From NCBI GenBank assembly GCA_017990155.1, contig JAGNOM010000038.1, forward strand, positions 1-14,416: DNA of 14,416 bases, in the 5' to 3' direction. Source of the DNA: Propionivibrio sp. (GTDB taxonomy: Bacteria; Pseudomonadota; Gammaproteobacteria; Burkholderiales; Rhodocyclaceae). The notes below the pieces were generated by a model. It was not told the origin of the DNA and searched no databases. It was given only the letters and a program-made list of their open reading frames with translations. Below, one piece after another: positions 13,661 through 14,416 of the stretch. Each line of letters opens with the position of its first letter. Position 1 is the first letter of the stretch. A program made the translations under genes and the position numbers.

Positions 13661-14143
13661 CTATTCTTCAGCGATCTCGACCGCCGTATAGACCGGAACG
13701 CGATCGAACAACTCGATGATGTCAGCGTTGCGCATGCGAATGCAGCCGTGCGAACCGGGTACCCCCATCTCGGAAGTATCGGGGCTTCCGTGGATGTAGA
13801 CGTAGCGGCGCATGGTATCGACCGAGCCCAGTCGGTTGCGCCCGGGCTCGCATCCCGAAAGCCAGAGAATGCGCGTAAGAATCCAGTCGCGTGCCGGAAA
13901 CGCGTCGCCGAGTTCAGGCGTGTAGAACTCACTGGTCGGGCGCCGGGCGACAAAAACGGTGTTCTCCGCACATCCATCGCCGATTTTCGCCCGAATGATG
14001 TGCTTTCCGCGCGGGGTGCAATAGCTGCCACGTTCCTCGCCCACGCCCTTGCTGGCAGTCGAGACGGGATATGAGCGTTCGACCCGGCCGCTTTCGTCGA
14101 GAAGGCTCAAGCACTGCTGGGCAATCGAAACCTTGATATGCAT
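13661..14143 (-). CDS. L,D-transpeptidase (YkuD domain), without signal peptide
   Basis: The 160-residue product is almost only a YkuD catalytic domain. The active-site motif lies at 118-137: His118 in YIHGSPD, then SHGCIRM with catalytic Cys134 and Arg136. The family forms 3-3 cross-links in peptidoglycan or attaches proteins to it. The preferred ATG at 14143 begins MHIKVSIAQQ directly at the domain, and no signal peptide or membrane segment precedes it. Upstream extension of the frame overlaps tadA and also shows no signal peptide. It lies 2 bp after the tadA stop, so the two are probably co-transcribed and coupled. How it reaches the periplasm, if it does, is unclear. Confidence 0.9.
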   Translation of the reverse strand: MHIKVSIAQQCLSLLDESGRVERSYPVSTASKGVGEERGSYCTPRGKHIIRAKIGDGCAENTVFVARRPTSEFYTPELGDAFPARDWILTRILWLSGCEPGRNRLGSVDTMRRYVYIHGSPDTSEMGVPGSHGCIRMRNADIIELFDRVPVYTAVEIAEE

Positions 14144-14145
14144 GA

Positions 14146-14416
14146 CTATTGCTCTTTTCGAGTGCGCCGGCTGGCGAAAAAACTGGAGAGCAATTGGCTG
14201 CACTCTTCGGCCAACACACCGCCCTCGACCCGCGTGTGATGATTCAGTCGCTCGACGGCGAAGAGATCGACCACGCTTCCATGCACCCCCGTCTTCGGAT
14301 CGCGCGCGCCGTACACCACGCGGGCGATTCGTGAATGCAGAATCGCGCCGGCGCACATTGCGCACGGCTCAAGGGTCACAAACAGTTCGCAGCCGGGCAG
14401 ACGATAGTTTTCCAGG
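14146..14416 (-). CDS. tadA: tRNA-specific adenosine deaminase, 5' end cut off by the window
   Basis: The visible C-terminal part of about 90 residues runs from LENYRLPGCELFVTLEPCAMCAGAI to the end. The PCAMC motif supplies the two zinc-binding cysteines of the cytidine/deoxycytidylate deaminase fold. YGARDPKTGVHGS and LNHHTRVEGGVLAEEC are typical of TadA, which converts A34 to inosine in tRNA-Arg(ACG). The HAE motif with the zinc ligand His and catalytic Glu lies beyond the right edge. The frame is open to the last base, so the gene is partial only because of the window. The L,D-transpeptidase gene follows 2 bp downstream. Confidence 0.93.
   Translation of the reverse strand, partial: LENYRLPGCELFVTLEPCAMCAGAILHSRIARVVYGARDPKTGVHGSVVDLFAVERLNHHTRVEGGVLAEECSQLLSSFFASRRTRKEQ

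Overview
The window is about 14.4 kb of moderately GC-rich, gene-dense DNA. Gene content and order suggest a nitrogen-fixing betaproteobacterium, and the Rhodocyclales (Dechloromonas / Azonexus / 'Candidatus Accumulibacter'-like) are my best guess. That placement is an inference from two things: a nif accessory cluster, and the conserved proteobacterial order mltG-tmk-holB-pilZ-tatD with ygfZ divergent from it.

Left part (1-3215). A tightly packed minus-strand operon, nifV-nifW-nifZ-nifM, encodes homocitrate synthase and three nitrogenase assembly or protection factors. It has the clearest regulatory region in the window: a near-consensus sigma-54 -24/-12 promoter 22 bp upstream of nifV, a one-mismatch IHF-like site, and a perfect NifA-type TGT-N10-ACA element about 105 bp upstream of the predicted start. 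The first 220 bases hold no gene I can support, only nested inverted repeats.

Middle-left (3216-6320). A PiT-family phosphate transporter lies on the minus strand. It is separated by a 338-bp regulatory region from a plus-strand pair: a small TPR protein of unknown role and methylglyoxal synthase (mgsA). A rho-independent terminator follows mgsA. The pit upstream region has a good PHO-box-like direct repeat that overlaps a second TGT-N10-ACA element. Methylglyoxal synthase is a phosphate-inhibited enzyme in characterised bacteria, so phosphate may link these genes, though this is inference.

Middle (6390-7892). One plus-strand gene encodes a DEDDh 3'-5' exonuclease fused to a UvrC/Cho-like region whose GIY-YIG core looks partly degenerate. 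It converges on the next operon.

Right part (7882-14416). A six-gene minus-strand operon in transcription order mltG-tmk-holB-pilZ-tatD-ank, with several 4-bp start/stop overlaps, covers cell-wall processing, dTMP synthesis, the clamp loader, type IV pilus assembly, a metal-dependent nuclease and a periplasmic ankyrin protein. ygfZ (Fe-S / tRNA modification) diverges from mltG. An L,D-transpeptidase gene lies 2 bp downstream of a 5'-truncated tadA (tRNA adenosine deaminase) on the minus strand at the right edge.

I saw no mobile element, CRISPR array, rRNA or tRNA. Most of the window is recognisable. The least explained items are the pit regulatory region, the TPR gene, the atypical GIY-YIG region and the repeats at the left edge.
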